Shown piece after piece: positions 1 to 13,077 of a stretch of DNA of 64,000 nucleotides (the first letter of the stretch is position 1; every line of letters starts with the position of its first letter). The translations under genes and the position numbers were made by a program. The notes beneath the pieces are model-generated. The model was not told where the DNA came from, made no database searches, and saw only the letters and a program-made list of their open reading frames with translations. Origin of the DNA: Fratercula arctica (taxonomy: Eukaryota; Chordata; Aves; Charadriiformes; Alcidae); the NCBI GenBank assembly GCA_947846985.1, contig CANTUZ010000002.1, positions 155,491,889 to 155,555,888 on the forward strand, written 5' to 3'.

Positions 1-3000
1 TCTGACTTTAAAGTCTGTAGTGTCATGCCCTGGTACGCTGTCACTTCTCTAGGACTGCTTTGACTTGTCTGCTCTTGAATCTTCATGTAATTGTCTACTT
101 TCTGTTCATTTAGATGTTCGTTTTTCCATTTTGTTACTTTTTTGCTGCTTCAGAAACTATGAGGCAATTTCAGCAAAATATACATTTCTCAACAGTACTA
201 GTTATTGCAGCTAATGACATGGAAAATGGCAGAAAGGAAATTCACATGCCATTTATTTTTCAGCTTTATATGACTGTAGAACAAGATATAAAAGAGCTAG
301 GAGGTCAAATCAAGGAATACACCTTGTCAGAGACTTACAAGATTTCAATACTAAACACCACAAGCTGGATGAAACCTCCTCTGGGAAGTTTCTATAGGTG
401 GGAGTAATGGTCACTTTCTGAAAATCAAATCCCTTTTAATGGGCTTGTAGGTTGGTACTTAAATACTGACGGTGTGAAAGACCTTCAGCCTTTTCATAAA
501 TGTTAATCCAGAATTTTTATTTCACCTTAAATTATCTCAGCAATGGCATCAGTGACTTGACTCTGACTAGCTTAAAGTAGGTACTGCTCATGGTCAGATA
601 ATTTAAAACTGTTATCTGGACCACAGAGTCTCTATTAATTGTGAACCTTGTAAGGACGTTTTTAGACTCCTCCCACATTCATTTCAGGGTACTAAGGAAA
701 GCTGGTATAAACCTTCTTTAGTAACCTAGAAGTTCTGATCCTGAACAAAAAAGAAAAATGACTTTAAAATGAGTAAGTATATTCAGAGCTCAGGAAAGGT
801 ACTAGTCTGATGAATTTGGAGCCTGGAGTTCTTTATTTAAGCAGAGATGACTGTACTGCAGACCAGCTGGCAGAAGTGTCTCATCGCTGTAGGGGGCTGA
901 AACTATTTCATTCCCCTTCCACGTTTCACCTTTGTCTACTTCCCTGAGACAATCAGCAAGGGTCGCTAGTCAGTGGAAGCTGTGATAATGGCTTTTTCTT
1001 TTTTTTTATTAGACACTTCTCTCTTTAGCAAGGAGCTGAGAACATGGGAGGCACAGGTCACCAAAGCCTGATCAATGAGCTGTCAATCAGACCCGTTTAC
1101 TATCGACCAGCACAGCATTTGAACAGCCTGGTTTATAGATGAAAAAACCATACAGATTTTCAGAAAGTAGTTTTATTACTAGTGAATCCTACTAGGGAGG
1201 GGAAATAGAGGTTTCCTTCTCACCTATTTCTTCTAGGGAAAGCTCCCATGCCTGAAGTCCTGACACTCTTTGGGATTATTTTTCCCCTGTATAAATTGCA
1301 GTTCAGAGCCTGATTCCCATCTCTCCAGCATTGGCTGTAAATCTTGCTATTCTGTTTGAGTCCATGTGACTACTCCAGATTTGCAAAGAATGAGAGAGAG
1401 GGCAAAGAATGATTTTTATCTTCATTTTATCTTAGATTTCTACTTGAAGGCAAAATGTGGGGATCATGCTCTGATGATGAGAAACAAACATCAGCAGCAA
1501 ATGTGAAGGAGCAACATCTGAAATCTGACATGCAAAATGTTGTGTTTCCTACTGCAAGTGGGTCAAGCAGATGGGGTGTTTTGAGACAAGAAGACGTAGA
1601 AAATATACATGTTGGTCCTGTGATGTGTTCCCTGGTACCTACAAAAGCATAAGTGCATGTAAAGATTGCTTCCCCTCACCCCAATAAGGAGGAAAGTCTG
1701 TCAACGGACTTAAGAAACAGGTCACCTACTGAATCACAATATGTGTATGGATTGTGAAGAACAATATACATATTCCTTCACTTGTTGAATTAACTAGTGT
1801 GTTATACTTTGGTACTTGGAGGATCAAACTCAAAGGAGCAATGCCAAGAAAAAATTCCTATTGGGCTTTTGGTTCTTTAAAGAAAGGCACCAAGATTAAA
1901 GAAAGTTTTGATAACTGTGAAACAATTCTGAGCACCTCACATTCAACAGATTGTTTCCTATAAAGAAAAAAAGCTGACTAAAATGCAATATTTAATCAGA
2001 GGTTTACACAGAATTTTTAATTGTGAGGTTATTATTTGCCCTTTAAAAATAAAACCTCAATTATTTTGATCATGCTTTTTATTTATGAAGCATTTTAAAC
2101 TGCTTTTGTAATGAAGAAGAAAAGGTCATGTGATCTCTAAAATTCAGATTACTCTTTTTTTTAAACCAAATCTGAACTTTATCCTCATACCAATTTAGAG
2201 GGATTTTCATATTCTTAGCACCAATATAAAAAAAGATGACTTTATAGTGTTTAACCCTCTTAAAGTGTCCTTTTCAATCCCAGTCCAATCTGCTCTTACT
2301 TTAGAGGTTGCAAAGTCCTGATAGTTGATTAAAATCTAGATCTGTAAGAGCTTGATAAAACCTGCACAACATGTAAGCTTCTTTAAAAAAAAAAAGACAA
2401 ACAACACAACAGAGTTCATCAAACTCCACAGAGCTTCTTAAAGCTGTGGGAAATAGAGATTGTTGCAAAGTGCCAAAAAAATCCTCTGGAAGTAGAGGTA
2501 GAAAGGAAACAAATGGTCAAACAGAACAGCTTTCTAATGGAAAAAGAGATTAAGATAGGATTACAGTTTTTCCATGGATAACAGGCAGGAGAGAATAAAT
2601 ATGCCAACAGCAGACTGTTCTGAAGACTAAGGGGTGTCTTCTCCTTCTACAGCCCTCGTATCCACACTGGAAAAATATAATGAGTGTTCATACCCAGGAA
2701 ACAAAACAACCCTGTTCTCACCTAGACAAATGGTTCTTTAGGGTGGTTAAGCTCAAATCCTTTGGGGAAATCGAATGAAATATTATCCAAACTGCTTTAA
2801 CTTTCAATATGAGCTTTAATTGAATTTGTGGAGTCCCCTATGAGAAAGAGATTAGCTGGAAAGTAGGTGTCTGGTAAGCCAGTGGCAGGATTTGCCAGGA
2901 GGAAATGTCTGCTAGTGTGTTCTCATAGATGACTCTTCTCATTAGACCGTTTAATAAAGGAAAGGGTTTTCTTCTTGTTCCCCACTAATCTGACCAAACC

Positions 3001-3812
3001 CATAATTGTGACTGCAGATGCCTGTCTTCAACCCACCTTTATTGGAAGCATCCCTAGAAGCCAGGTGGGTTGGGTATGATGCCAGCCTGGACCTTCTCGC
3101 CTGAGCACTCCTTTCAAGACAAGAGTCAGACACTGGTTTTTCCCTACCAACTCTGTCTTAATCACTCCTTCTTCCAGCCTCCACCTCCGTCTCCTCTGCC
3201 AGTGTGCTAGACACCCAAGAAAATATTCATAAGGCTTAGGGAAGACATTGAGAAGTTTTATTTCCATATAAGAGGACCTTCCCTTTGTGGAATTGGAGAT
3301 GATGCCTGCAGAGAAAGGGGTCTGCTTGCTAAAGACCATGTTGGAGGGGGATGTGAAAAATACAGCTAAAGATACTAGTGCATTGTGGCTTTAGTACCTT
3401 CTCGCACTAGCTAACTCCACTGAAACTGCACAAATGTAGGGCTAAAATAGAATAATTTTCTCTATTTGGCTTCTCAGAGCTTAAAAACTGGAGGATTTCT
3501 TTCTGCTTTGAGTCTTAGTCCCTCCCAGTAGCCTAGCACAGCAGTGGCAGTGCAGCTTTGCTGTGAGCTCTGCGCAGCAGGTAGGGAGTTTTCTTTTCAT
3601 GAATGATGCAGAAGCTGCTACAGTGAGAACAAGAACAAACATCTCACCAGAGGATGAATATAAACATCACACAGATCTGGACTGATTTCACCTGTCATCT
3701 CAAACAACTGCAGAGAAGATCCCTCTTTCATAAGATGCCATCAGGTGCTCTAAATCTACCAGAAATAATGCAAATAAAATGTTTCAGAGAGTATTTATGG
3801 TTTGGTTGTTTG

Positions 3813-3834
3813 TTTTTTTTTTTTTTTTTTTTTT
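3813..3834 (+). repeat. T homopolymer (22)
   Basis: A 22-T run in intron 2 with no recognisable retroelement body attached. Confidence 0.95.
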
Positions 3835-6800
3835 GTACACTAGTCCAACCCACAGATTATTCGTGTTAGCAGGATACAGTCCAACAGCTTTGCTTAGATT
3901 GAAAGCGGCCTCCCACCCATATTTCCCTATTCCTTTGTCTGGGCTTCGTTTGTCTCATTGATCTAGAGAGGTCTTGGATGGAGAGTAGAAGTGTGGCCAT
4001 CACATAAGAGAAGTCTCTTAATTATGAGTAAAATGGTTTTTCTCTGAATAGTGGTCCTGTAAGGTTGTGATCTTATTACAAGAGAAGAGGTAAATGCTGG
4101 ACTGATTTTTAAAGCTATTTATCTACTTAACTTCTGTGCTGTTCCCTTCCCAGTCATTTTAAGCCTCCATTTCAAGCTTCAGTCATAAGAAATTTTTTTT
4201 AAGTCAAATATTAACCTCCTTGCACAATAATTGTTTTCAGATATGTAAAACGTGGCATATCTATGTGTGGTGGAGTGACGAAGTTGTCAGAGAGACTCTT
4301 TATAATTAAGCAGTAATATTTGAGGGTTTAAAATGTTAGACAAATTTCAAGTAAAGGTGAATTGCTGGAGAAAGAGCAGCTGAGGACACCAGAGACACAT
4401 TATAAATTCAGTTCTTCATAAAGTCATCATTTCAATATGTGACTGGATTTAATATGTCATTCATTTAAAACTTAGGGATTTTGTATGATGAGAAATAAAA
4501 ATGAAAATGAAATTTACTTCAGGTTACTGCCCTTCATTGAGGGCAATTTCACAGCATGTTCACAATGAGGGAAATTGCGTATTCCTTGTTTTTGAAAGTT
4601 TTGCAGTAGCTAATTAAGAAAGTAAGCTATACTTTCTATTTTCATTGCCCAGATATGATGAAAGCAGAATTACCTGCTGTGTTCTTACAATAAAATCAAG
4701 GTAAAAAGGAAGACAGTGTTTTTGAAGTGGTTATGAACAAAGTACAGCACTGGGTGCCAACCTTTTTGAAACACATAGATATTAAATCACAATATTGACC
4801 CAAAATTTCACACAGACAGTGGAAAATGATGATATTCTTGGAACAAAATGAACTTAAGAAAACTGAGAACCTCATGTTTGTTGTTTATTCATAATTATGA
4901 TGTGTTGAATGCAAAACTGGAGGACATTTTATGGTTGCCATTTTTGGTTGGTTGATATAAGTGCATATATTAAGCACAAGCTGCTAACTACATTTCATTA
5001 GAAAATATTTAAATTAGTGATTTTATCAGTAACTGGTAAACTGAGACTCTTTTTATAACATATTATTTTGTCTGCGCTACCTTCCCTAGCTTGCTTCTCT
5101 GACATTTCTATCTTTCTATGATACAGTTTTTCTGGTATTCATCAGCAGTGGAGTTCCATTTAACTAAGACAAGCTCTGCAATGTTTTAGATCTTCACCAA
5201 AATTATAGTTTTGTAATGAAAATTGGGAAAGAAGTAGACACAGATGTTACCTCAGTTTCACAGAGTTCTGGGATTTCCAAATGGTGTCACAAAGACAATA
5301 CCATACAGCTAAGTGCATAAACAATGTTGACAATGACTGCTGGAGTAATTCTCCTTTGTATCCACAGTACTGTTCACTTTATTAGTAGAGTGATTAGAGT
5401 TAGAATATTCATTGTAATTGAAAATGTTGATAGGTACTTGTTAACAACCCCAGGTCCTTAAAAAATAAAAAAAATAAAATTTAGATCCTTGATGAATTAG
5501 TCACTTTTGAAAATACAACTAAAACTCCTAACTTTCTGAAATACTTCTGAAAATTTTACTCAAAAGTCATGTTGAGAGTGAATGGTGATGGGGAAGGAAG
5601 GATGAAAAAAGATGTAGGAGCTTAATTGCATAGTTTTGGAAACACAGAAACTGGAAATTAAAAGTCACTCAAAGGCTTTGAAAAACTTTGGCCACGCTCC
5701 TTAAAGTCTTTTCCATCACAGAGGTCTGCACTTCACCCTCTTCCTTCCTGTGCAGTAAGAGAATGAATTGCAATTAGTGTAAAAGCTGAAGTTGCATCTG
5801 ACAATGAACCAATGGAGCTAATTCAGGCTTACAGCTATTCACCTGAGACCATAATACGGCACACAGACATTTCGACAGAGCTAAATGGCTTTGACTGTCA
5901 AACTGGAAAACCCCATAGCAATACTGAAATAGAGCAAGGAGTCTTTAAACCCTGAAAACCCTGCAGAAGGAAGAGATCATAGACTGCTGGAAAATAACGA
6001 CATCTGGGAAACAATCACGTCTAAGTGTCCAAATTTCAGCTCAGAGTAGCATAAACAACAACAACAAAAAGATTCTTTTCCCCTTAGTGGGATTTTGGTG
6101 GTTTCGCCTTCTACTGTCATTGCACTCTACAAAAACGTACGATGGCAAATGAATGAATGAAACTGCTTTCACTGAAAAAAATTCAGCTCGTCTATATGAA
6201 ATTTATCAGGAAATGCAGAACCATCTCTTGCTTTCCACCACAAGACACAAGCTGACAGAAACTTTGTATTTGTATTCCAGAAAATGTGCACTCATTAGGG
6301 GATTCTTAAAAATCCATGAAACTCAAAACAGCCCTTACTTATTAGTATTATCGTTTCCTTGTACAGCTCCACATGTCTGATGGTACTTCTCGCTTGTCTC
6401 TAAAACATAGATTATACAATGTTTGGCTCACGACTGGGTGACTTTCCATGACTGGCTCTTTTAGGCGTTACACAATACTGAATAATGATAGCAACAGCAT
6501 TTATAGTTATTAGAATGATAGATGATTAGAGATGACAAATCTAAGGGATATTGAGAAATTAGAAGGGTCATTTTGCGAGTGCAGAAACTGGATTTCCTAG
6601 TTTTAATGATGCGCAGTAATGAACAGAAGTATATCTGAAGCATTTATATAACCTTCATAGTTATAAAAAATCAGAGTCTTATTCTGCAGTTACTTATGGA
6701 AGAGCATACCATTCCTTGTTGCATTTTTAAACTCATGTTTTTTTCTTACTTTAATTCTACTGGTCTTATGATTTAAATAAAGTAAGGACAAAACAGACCC

Positions 6801-8131
6801 TATGGGACCTATCTGGCAATCTGTCGTACTTCATAAGAAGTGTCATACATAGGACATGTCAATACATTTACCCATTGTAATTATCTATTATTTCCAGTTT
6901 AAGAAGTGGAAGTTGTGTGGGGTAGAAACAAACCTTGAGAGATTTTAAATATGTCACCCATTAATATCAAAAGTAGCAGTACCACCACCGAAAGCCACAA
7001 AAAGCTTGACCCTGCCATAAGAAGCATGAAGTTCAGACAGTTTATGAGAAGTGGAGGAGAAATAAATCAAAGTGAAACAGAATTCAAAATTCCTGGAATT
7101 ATTATCTGGAGGAATTACATACATAATTATTCCTCTACTTTCTCTGCACAGTTTTAGCTCCTCAGCCATATTTTTAGAAATTTTCAGAAGCCACATCACA
7201 ACTATTGGCCTGCACACACTTTTTCCTTCTTTCTCCCCCACTTCGTGTATCATCAGAGCTATCGTCTAGGAAGTCATAGAATGAATTTATTAAACTTCAC
7301 CAGGATTTTATCCTTACTTTTTAAAAGGTGCTATGCATTAACAGGTAATACGACTTTTACATTCATGTGAACTACAGATCCCCTGTGTCATGAAATATGT
7401 GTCTTCAAGATAGAAAAATGCCAGCAGTCTAGCAGTCACTGAATTATTGCCTGCAGATACTGATCAAGTGACCATGAACAAGCTGCTCAAAAAAACCTGT
7501 CACCTAAAATGTGACATTGCCATTCTTCTTAAAGAAGATTTGTTTAGAAATTGCTTAAATGAGCCACTACTTCAGAAGCAAAGGGAAAGGACAGAAAACT
7601 GAGGGAAACAGGTTATCCATTCCCCAAGACATTCCAGTATTGGAATATTTTGTCATTGTTGTTGTCCCAAATACAAATGAAAAGCTGAAAAATATATTAC
7701 ATGTATTTTATATGTATATATTTATAGGTGTGCACAGTAACACAATTTCAAAGTTCCAACTAAATTAATTGGAAATATTTCAAAATGTTTTTTTCCTAAA
7801 TTTTGGGTTAGTTTGTCATTAAACTGTGTTTTGGAAGAGATTTTTCATTTGCTATCCTGATGTCTGTCTGTTTCTCTTGTGGGCATTTTTCTTGGCCCAA
7901 ATACATTTTCCCTTATGCATTTCCAGTCATATGATGCCAATGACACACTACTTTTGTTCGGTTATAGGTGAGTGTCAACTGTAGTGAGGTAACTCTCCAG
8001 GAAGTTCTGCCTTCAGGGGACAGCACAATCCTGAAGCCTTGCAAGGCACTGGGCCAAGACAAAATGCACAGTTCAACATTGACTGATTAAAAACAAATAT
8101 TTCAGATCCAACCCCTACTTCCCACCTCACC

Positions 8132-8156
8132 AAAAAAAAAAAAAAAAAAAAAAAAA
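8132..8156 (+). repeat. A homopolymer (25)
   Basis: A 25-A run followed by a T run. No retrocopy is recognised beside it. Confidence 0.95.
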
Positions 8157-8820
8157 GTCTGTTTTTTTAAACCCACCCAAAGGGAAACAATCTGTCTTTG
8201 TTTTCCTAATAGGAACATTTCAGCAAAATTGAATTTCTCAAAAAAAAAAAAGTTATCTTTGTAAACGTTTCATTTTTCATGAGAAAATAAAATAATTCTA
8301 ATGGAAAATCCTCAGAGTCACTTGGAATAGGGGAATCTTTTGCTAGTATTTTATAAAGATTTTTACAATGAACTCTACAAAACAATGATCAAAGTAAAGC
8401 TTACAAAATATTATTTTATAAAAGATTAGACACCAAGAAAAATGCAAAAAAACCAAACCAAAACAAAAAAAAAAAAGAAAACCAAACCCCAACTCACAAA
8501 AACCCCAAAAGTCATAAAAATGTGGTCCAAGAGTTAAAATGAGAACAGAGCATCCTCAACAGCATCCCTCAAAGCTTCTTCAGTCAGCAGTGGCTGGAGA
8601 GGTGTTCTGGCATAGGTAACTTGCATTGCTCAGCACAGTCATGCATCCATACCGAGTCATTAGTCTGTAAAGCCTTGAATATGACATCTTCCTAGATCTC
8701 TGCATAAGAGCATGGCTTTCAAGAAGTAAATGAAATAAAATTGAGAAGCAATATACATATCTATACAATGGGACAAAATGAATAGCTAAGTTCATTTGAG
8801 AATGAAATAGCAGTGTAAAA

Positions 8821-8850
8821 TATATATATATACACACATATATATACACA
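8821..8850 (+). repeat. AT/AC alternating tract
   Basis: Alternating TA then CA dinucleotides, low complexity, in intron 2. Confidence 0.9.
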
Positions 8851-9616
8851 GGTTGTATCTTGATCTTAATGCAGGTTTTTAAACAGCAGGTGAATTTTCT
8901 GATATTTCAGTGGGAATGTAAAATATGTATAGCATGCTACATCTCATTTCTGCTCCCTGGATACAAAATAATAAGTAGCAAACTTTTTTTTATTCAATGT
9001 CTCTTATTCTGGATTGGAAAAGATGACATATCTAAGAACAACCATCCCTGCTCAGATCAAAAGTTTACCTAACCAAGTATGTTATTGCACACAGTGGGAA
9101 AGAGGAGATTTTTAGGGAAGATTTTAAGACCAGAGGAAGTATATAGTGATACTTCCCTGCAGTGACCTCCCAGCTCCAAAAATTCATCTGTGAGCCAGAG
9201 GCGATGTTTTAGCATTTTCTCTGCCTAGATACAGTTCACTTCCATGAACTTGCTTAGTTTTCACTTGACTGATACAAGTTTTAGTATCTACAACTCTCTG
9301 AAACATGAAGTTCCCCAGCTTAACCCCTCTTGTGTCTAAAGAACCATTTTTAAACACCTGCCAGTTGCCGTTTCATTTGATGCCTCTTCTTCTTATACGG
9401 GAAACGACAATGAACAGCCATTCTCTATTTCATCCTGTTTCCCAGTGAAAATCTTTAAGATGCCATATCGGATCAATACACACCAGGAAAATAACAGCAT
9501 GAAACTCACTACACAAATCAGGTGGCATCACATTGGAGTCAGCGAGGCTACAAAAGCCTGGTCATGTCCTATTATCAATTCCAGTTAATTCAAAAATAGG
9601 ATTGTTTCTCCAATAC

Positions 9617-9766
9617 CTGTCGCTGATTTTCTGTCTCTAGTCTCAGTCTGGCTTCTACACATCTTCTGGTCTCCAGGAAGGCTTGACGTTGTGCTCTGTC
9701 TGATAGGTAGCTAATGAAGATTCCTGCAGTGTTCATACACATAAATAACACTGCCTGAGCCGCTAT
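9617..9766 (-). CDS. ADCY8: ADCY8 exon 2 (residues 313-362)
   Basis: Fifty codons continue exon 1 in phase 0. The segment [19 protein letters not shown] is the sixth helix of the first membrane cassette. [19 protein letters not shown] and the following residues form the helical linker that leads into the C1a catalytic domain. It is nearly identical to mammalian ADCY8; the first residues IAAQ replace mammalian VVAQ. The 3' splice site reads TTGTTGTTCATTGCAG before ATAGCG. The donor is CGACAG followed by GTATTG (9616-9615). Both phases are 0. The next exon, which should begin the C1a cyclase domain, is not found in the remaining 9.6 kb. A second strong acceptor-like site lies 50 nt upstream (see findings). 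Confidence 0.97.
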
Positions 9767-9861
9767 CTGCAATGAACAACAAATAGGATTTGATCAGATA
9801 AGAGAAGCAAAAATACCTGTTTAAAAAGAGAAAGAGAGAGAGAGAGAGCAAGAGAGAGAGC
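9767..9861 (-). promoter_or_regulatory. Extended 3' splice region of ADCY8 exon 2 with CT tract and upstream competing acceptor
   Basis: On the transcribed strand a CT-dinucleotide-rich tract (complement of the GA repeat at 9827-9861) runs into CTCTTTTTAAACAG, followed at once by GTATTT. This forms an acceptor-like site at 9818-9817 whose CAG abuts a GT. Fifty nucleotides further on is the acceptor matching the ADCY8 protein (TTCATTGCAG). CU-rich tracts are known binding sites for polypyrimidine-tract-binding proteins; binding here is inference. Confidence 0.5.
9827..9861 (+). repeat. (GA)n tract upstream of ADCY8 exon 2
   Basis: Imperfect GA repeat; on the transcribed strand it is CT-rich and sits about 60-95 nt before the exon 2 acceptor. 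Confidence 0.93.
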
Positions 9862-12361
9862 GAATGACTCCTCTGCAGTCATGTAGGCAGTAAAACTAAA
9901 CCGTTAGGAAAGTTTACACAAAAGAATCTCTTGGATCTTAATTAGAGGCATCCAACGTGTAAAATTCTCTCTGCCTTGAGGAAGAAATACGCAATATTTG
10001 GGGGCATTAAACTCTAGCTGAACCACAAACGATGTTTCCAAGAACTGACTCACAGGGCTCTAGTCAGGAATGATTACAAACATAATTAACAATTTGTTTT
10101 TGCACTGCCTCTTCTGTACAAGCAACTTTGTGATTTGTTCCATGGCTTAGTTAGAGAACAAAGCCATATTAAGGAAAACAAAGAGTATCAGTAAACTGAG
10201 AATTAATATCGGTGATAATAGCTATTTTGTTATTATTGACCAAATTAAATAAATTCATTTTCAGGCGATGCCAAAGCATGAGTTGGCACAGTTGGATTCC
10301 TGAACCATTCAACAGGGGAAGCTGACGGGATAACCAAATGCTTGCGTGGCCTGTGCCTGTGCCCACAGACCTGTTCTTCGCTGATGCCTCCGTAAGAGCC
10401 GTGCTCTTTTCCCCTGTAGAAGGTGCATCACAGCTTTTTCCTTTGTGGTATGAACTTAGACAAGTTGGAGTGGATCCTTGGACAGTGTAAATTTCAGTGG
10501 TTTATTTGTCTTTCATTGATACCTCTTTGTGCTCTGTATGTTTGGAAGGCAGGGCGCATGGGCACCGCTGAAGTGAGGATTGTTTGGGACACTGAGTAAG
10601 AAACTTTTAATATTTGCAGGCAGTAGAGACAGAACGCAGACCCGCAGTTTCAGCAGCTTTCTCCAATACCTCATCCCTGTTACAGGCTGTGATTTCATGT
10701 GAACTCCTCTCAGTTTCCATTTCACCCTGCCTTTTTTTTAACTCGCGAGAGGGTCAGGAGTGAAAAATAAGTCCAGAAGCCATTAACATTCCTCAAATGC
10801 AGCATGTAGGGTGAAACTGCTCTGACTGCTACCTCAGCTAGAGAAGCCATCAGGGCACAGTGAATCAGCTGAAAGTCTGGAAAACCAGCTCCTGCCAAGG
10901 TCCAGTCACAGCCCCCGGGCTGATGAGGTCCCGCTGGGCACACCCCGCCTTGCGGGATCACACCCCTCTCCCAGTGGGAGACCAGCTGGGGAGCAGGCAG
11001 GGGCTACGTTACCCCATGTACCTGCCCAGCAGAGCCACCCAGCCTCTGACAGCTATGGGCCATAAAGCTATGGGTGATACCTACAGGATCATGCCAATGT
11101 CAGAACAGCCACACCAGGACAGATCAAGTGTTCATCAGTCAGGATTCGGTCTCAGCAAACAACAGAGAGTGCCCAGGTAGGAGTATAAGGATAAAACATT
11201 AGACACAAATACAAGAATAAAGTAAATATCCAGTGATGTTTTGTCAAAACAGTCTTGAACACTCCAGCAATCTGTGGCTGCAGAATATCGTGCGCTAGAG
11301 GTCACATTTTTGTAGTGTTATCTGATAATATGTCTCCCTAAAATCAAAGTGTTGCTTGTCCTAATAGAAGAGAGAAGACATTTAGGAAAACTCCCTGATC
11401 TCATTCTGATGCTGTGCCTCAGATCTGCAGGTCTCGCTCCTCACATTCACGTGGGTTTGAAAGTGAGATTTTATATAAAACCAAATGCATCTGGTAGAAA
11501 CTTCAGCTTTATATATTCCCATATTTCTGAATCTGGAGTATTGTTCTATGATAATACAGGGAATTCATTTACAATTTGTATGCCATGATGAGATAAGAAT
11601 GCATATCCTGGCTCCAACTGAAGTTTTGTCTAACCTTTGCCTGTAATAGATGTAATAGGCAAAGCTTGTGAGAAATAGGGCATGATTAGCATGATCCTTG
11701 CATCTTCCTGGCTTCCAGGATCCCGTGGTTTACAGCACCTCTGAGCTGGAGGTGGCATACTCTATCCATCTGCTTAACTTTTTCTGATGCCTTTCTGAAG
11801 TTAATTGTACTTTTGGCCCCTATGGCATTCAATGACAAAGATTTCTACAATTTAATTAGGCACTTTGTGATAAAAATGTTTCCTTTTGTTTGCTTTAATT
11901 TGCAGCCTTATCATTTCTTTGAGTGCCGCATCATGCTTATAATACGAGGGACAGTGACTAATCATTCCCGATTCGTCTTCCTCTCACCACTCCTGATTTT
12001 ACTGACTTACAGCATGACCCCTCTCAGCCTTTTATTTTTAAAAAGGGAGGAGTTTGAGACTACTCAGTCTCACTGCATTTCTCACTACTCCACCTCTGTG
12101 CTTACTGCTTTTTCCCTGTTATCTGTCTACCTTACCCTCTTTTACTGGAGTCAGGGTGCTCTGGACTAGCCAGCTGCCCCCACTTTCCACCTTTGCTCCA
12201 AGATAAAACAGAGAATACAGCAATTCAGCCCACGAGATAACTCCTTTCTGGTGCAGGCTCCTAAGGGGCGTATGCTGAGCTGACATGAGATAGGACGAGT
12301 TGAGAATTATGTTGTTCAGCAGCACAACTGAAATCAGCTGTGGGTGGCTGGAGGAGCCAAC

Positions 12362-12467
12362 GTTTCATACCTTTTTGACTGACTTGAAGATAATCGATGC
12401 TCACACACTAGGAAAGCTCGGGTATAGAGTGAAAAAAAAAAAAGAAAAGCCTTTCACAGCATTTGAA
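12362..12467 (+). repeat. Diverged direct repeat, copy A
   Basis: Pairs with copy B at 12975-13077. Both share 'tttcata', 'gaagataatc.atgctcacaca.taggaaagct', 'ggtata..gtga', a poly-A run and 'cacarcattt'. The spacing is about 613 bp and the orientation is the same. The family is unknown. Confidence 0.88.
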
Positions 12468-12974
12468 ATGTGCATTTCAACAGTGAAGGCAGTGGCAGGA
12501 TGCTCTCGTTTGTTTGCAAATGCGATTGCAAGTTCCGCATGAACCCAGTGCAGTCGCCTGCCTCTGCTAATACTCAGGACTAGTGCCACTCACTTCAGAT
12601 CTCCTTAGAGCAAAGGCAGTAGCATTTGGCCTTCAATTAGATTTCATGAGCACATAATTTGATTTGGACAAAGGGAATTATGGAAAACATGTTACAGGTA
12701 AAACGACAGCTTACTCAGAGGGAGAATCTGCTTTTTTTACACATAGTAGTCTGAAACCAATCTAAAGAGTAAAGCACTATGTCTTGCAAGGATACTAATC
12801 TCTGGCTCTTGTTAATAAAAGAGTAAAAAAAGACATATAAGACTCGAGTCTCTCATTGCCACTTCTTTTTCCTACATTTTACTGTGGCCAATTCCAGAAG
12901 TCTTGCAGGATTTTCTACTGCCTATCATCAGGGCCACAAGCCAGGGCAGACTCTGATTTTATAAGACGTACACA

Positions 12975-13077
12975 GTTTCATATCTTTTAGACTGGCCTGA
13001 AGATAATCAATGCTCACACAGTAGGAAAGCTGAGGTATAATGTGAAAAAAAAAAAAAAAAAAAATCACAACATTTAT
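12975..13077 (+). repeat. Diverged direct repeat, copy B
   Basis: The partner of copy A at 12362-12467, with a longer, pure A run (13045-13064). Neither resembles CR1. Confidence 0.88.

Larger units (their letters stand above)
1..9616 (-). other. ADCY8: ADCY8 intron 2, first 9.6 kb (continues beyond window)
   Basis: AT-rich non-coding DNA between the exon 2 donor and the left edge. No frame here resembles the ADCY8 C1a domain or another known protein, and all open frames are short. It holds homopolymers and simple repeats (T run 3813-3834, A run 8132-8156, AT/AC tract 8821-8850) and no CR1 copy that I can recognise. Nothing else could be assigned. Confidence 0.85.

Noticed and set aside
1..9616. 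Possible ADCY8 exon 3 (C1a catalytic domain) left of exon 2
   Set aside because: No frame shows the expected catalytic-domain motifs such as FADVKGFT or GDCYYC. The exon must lie beyond the window.
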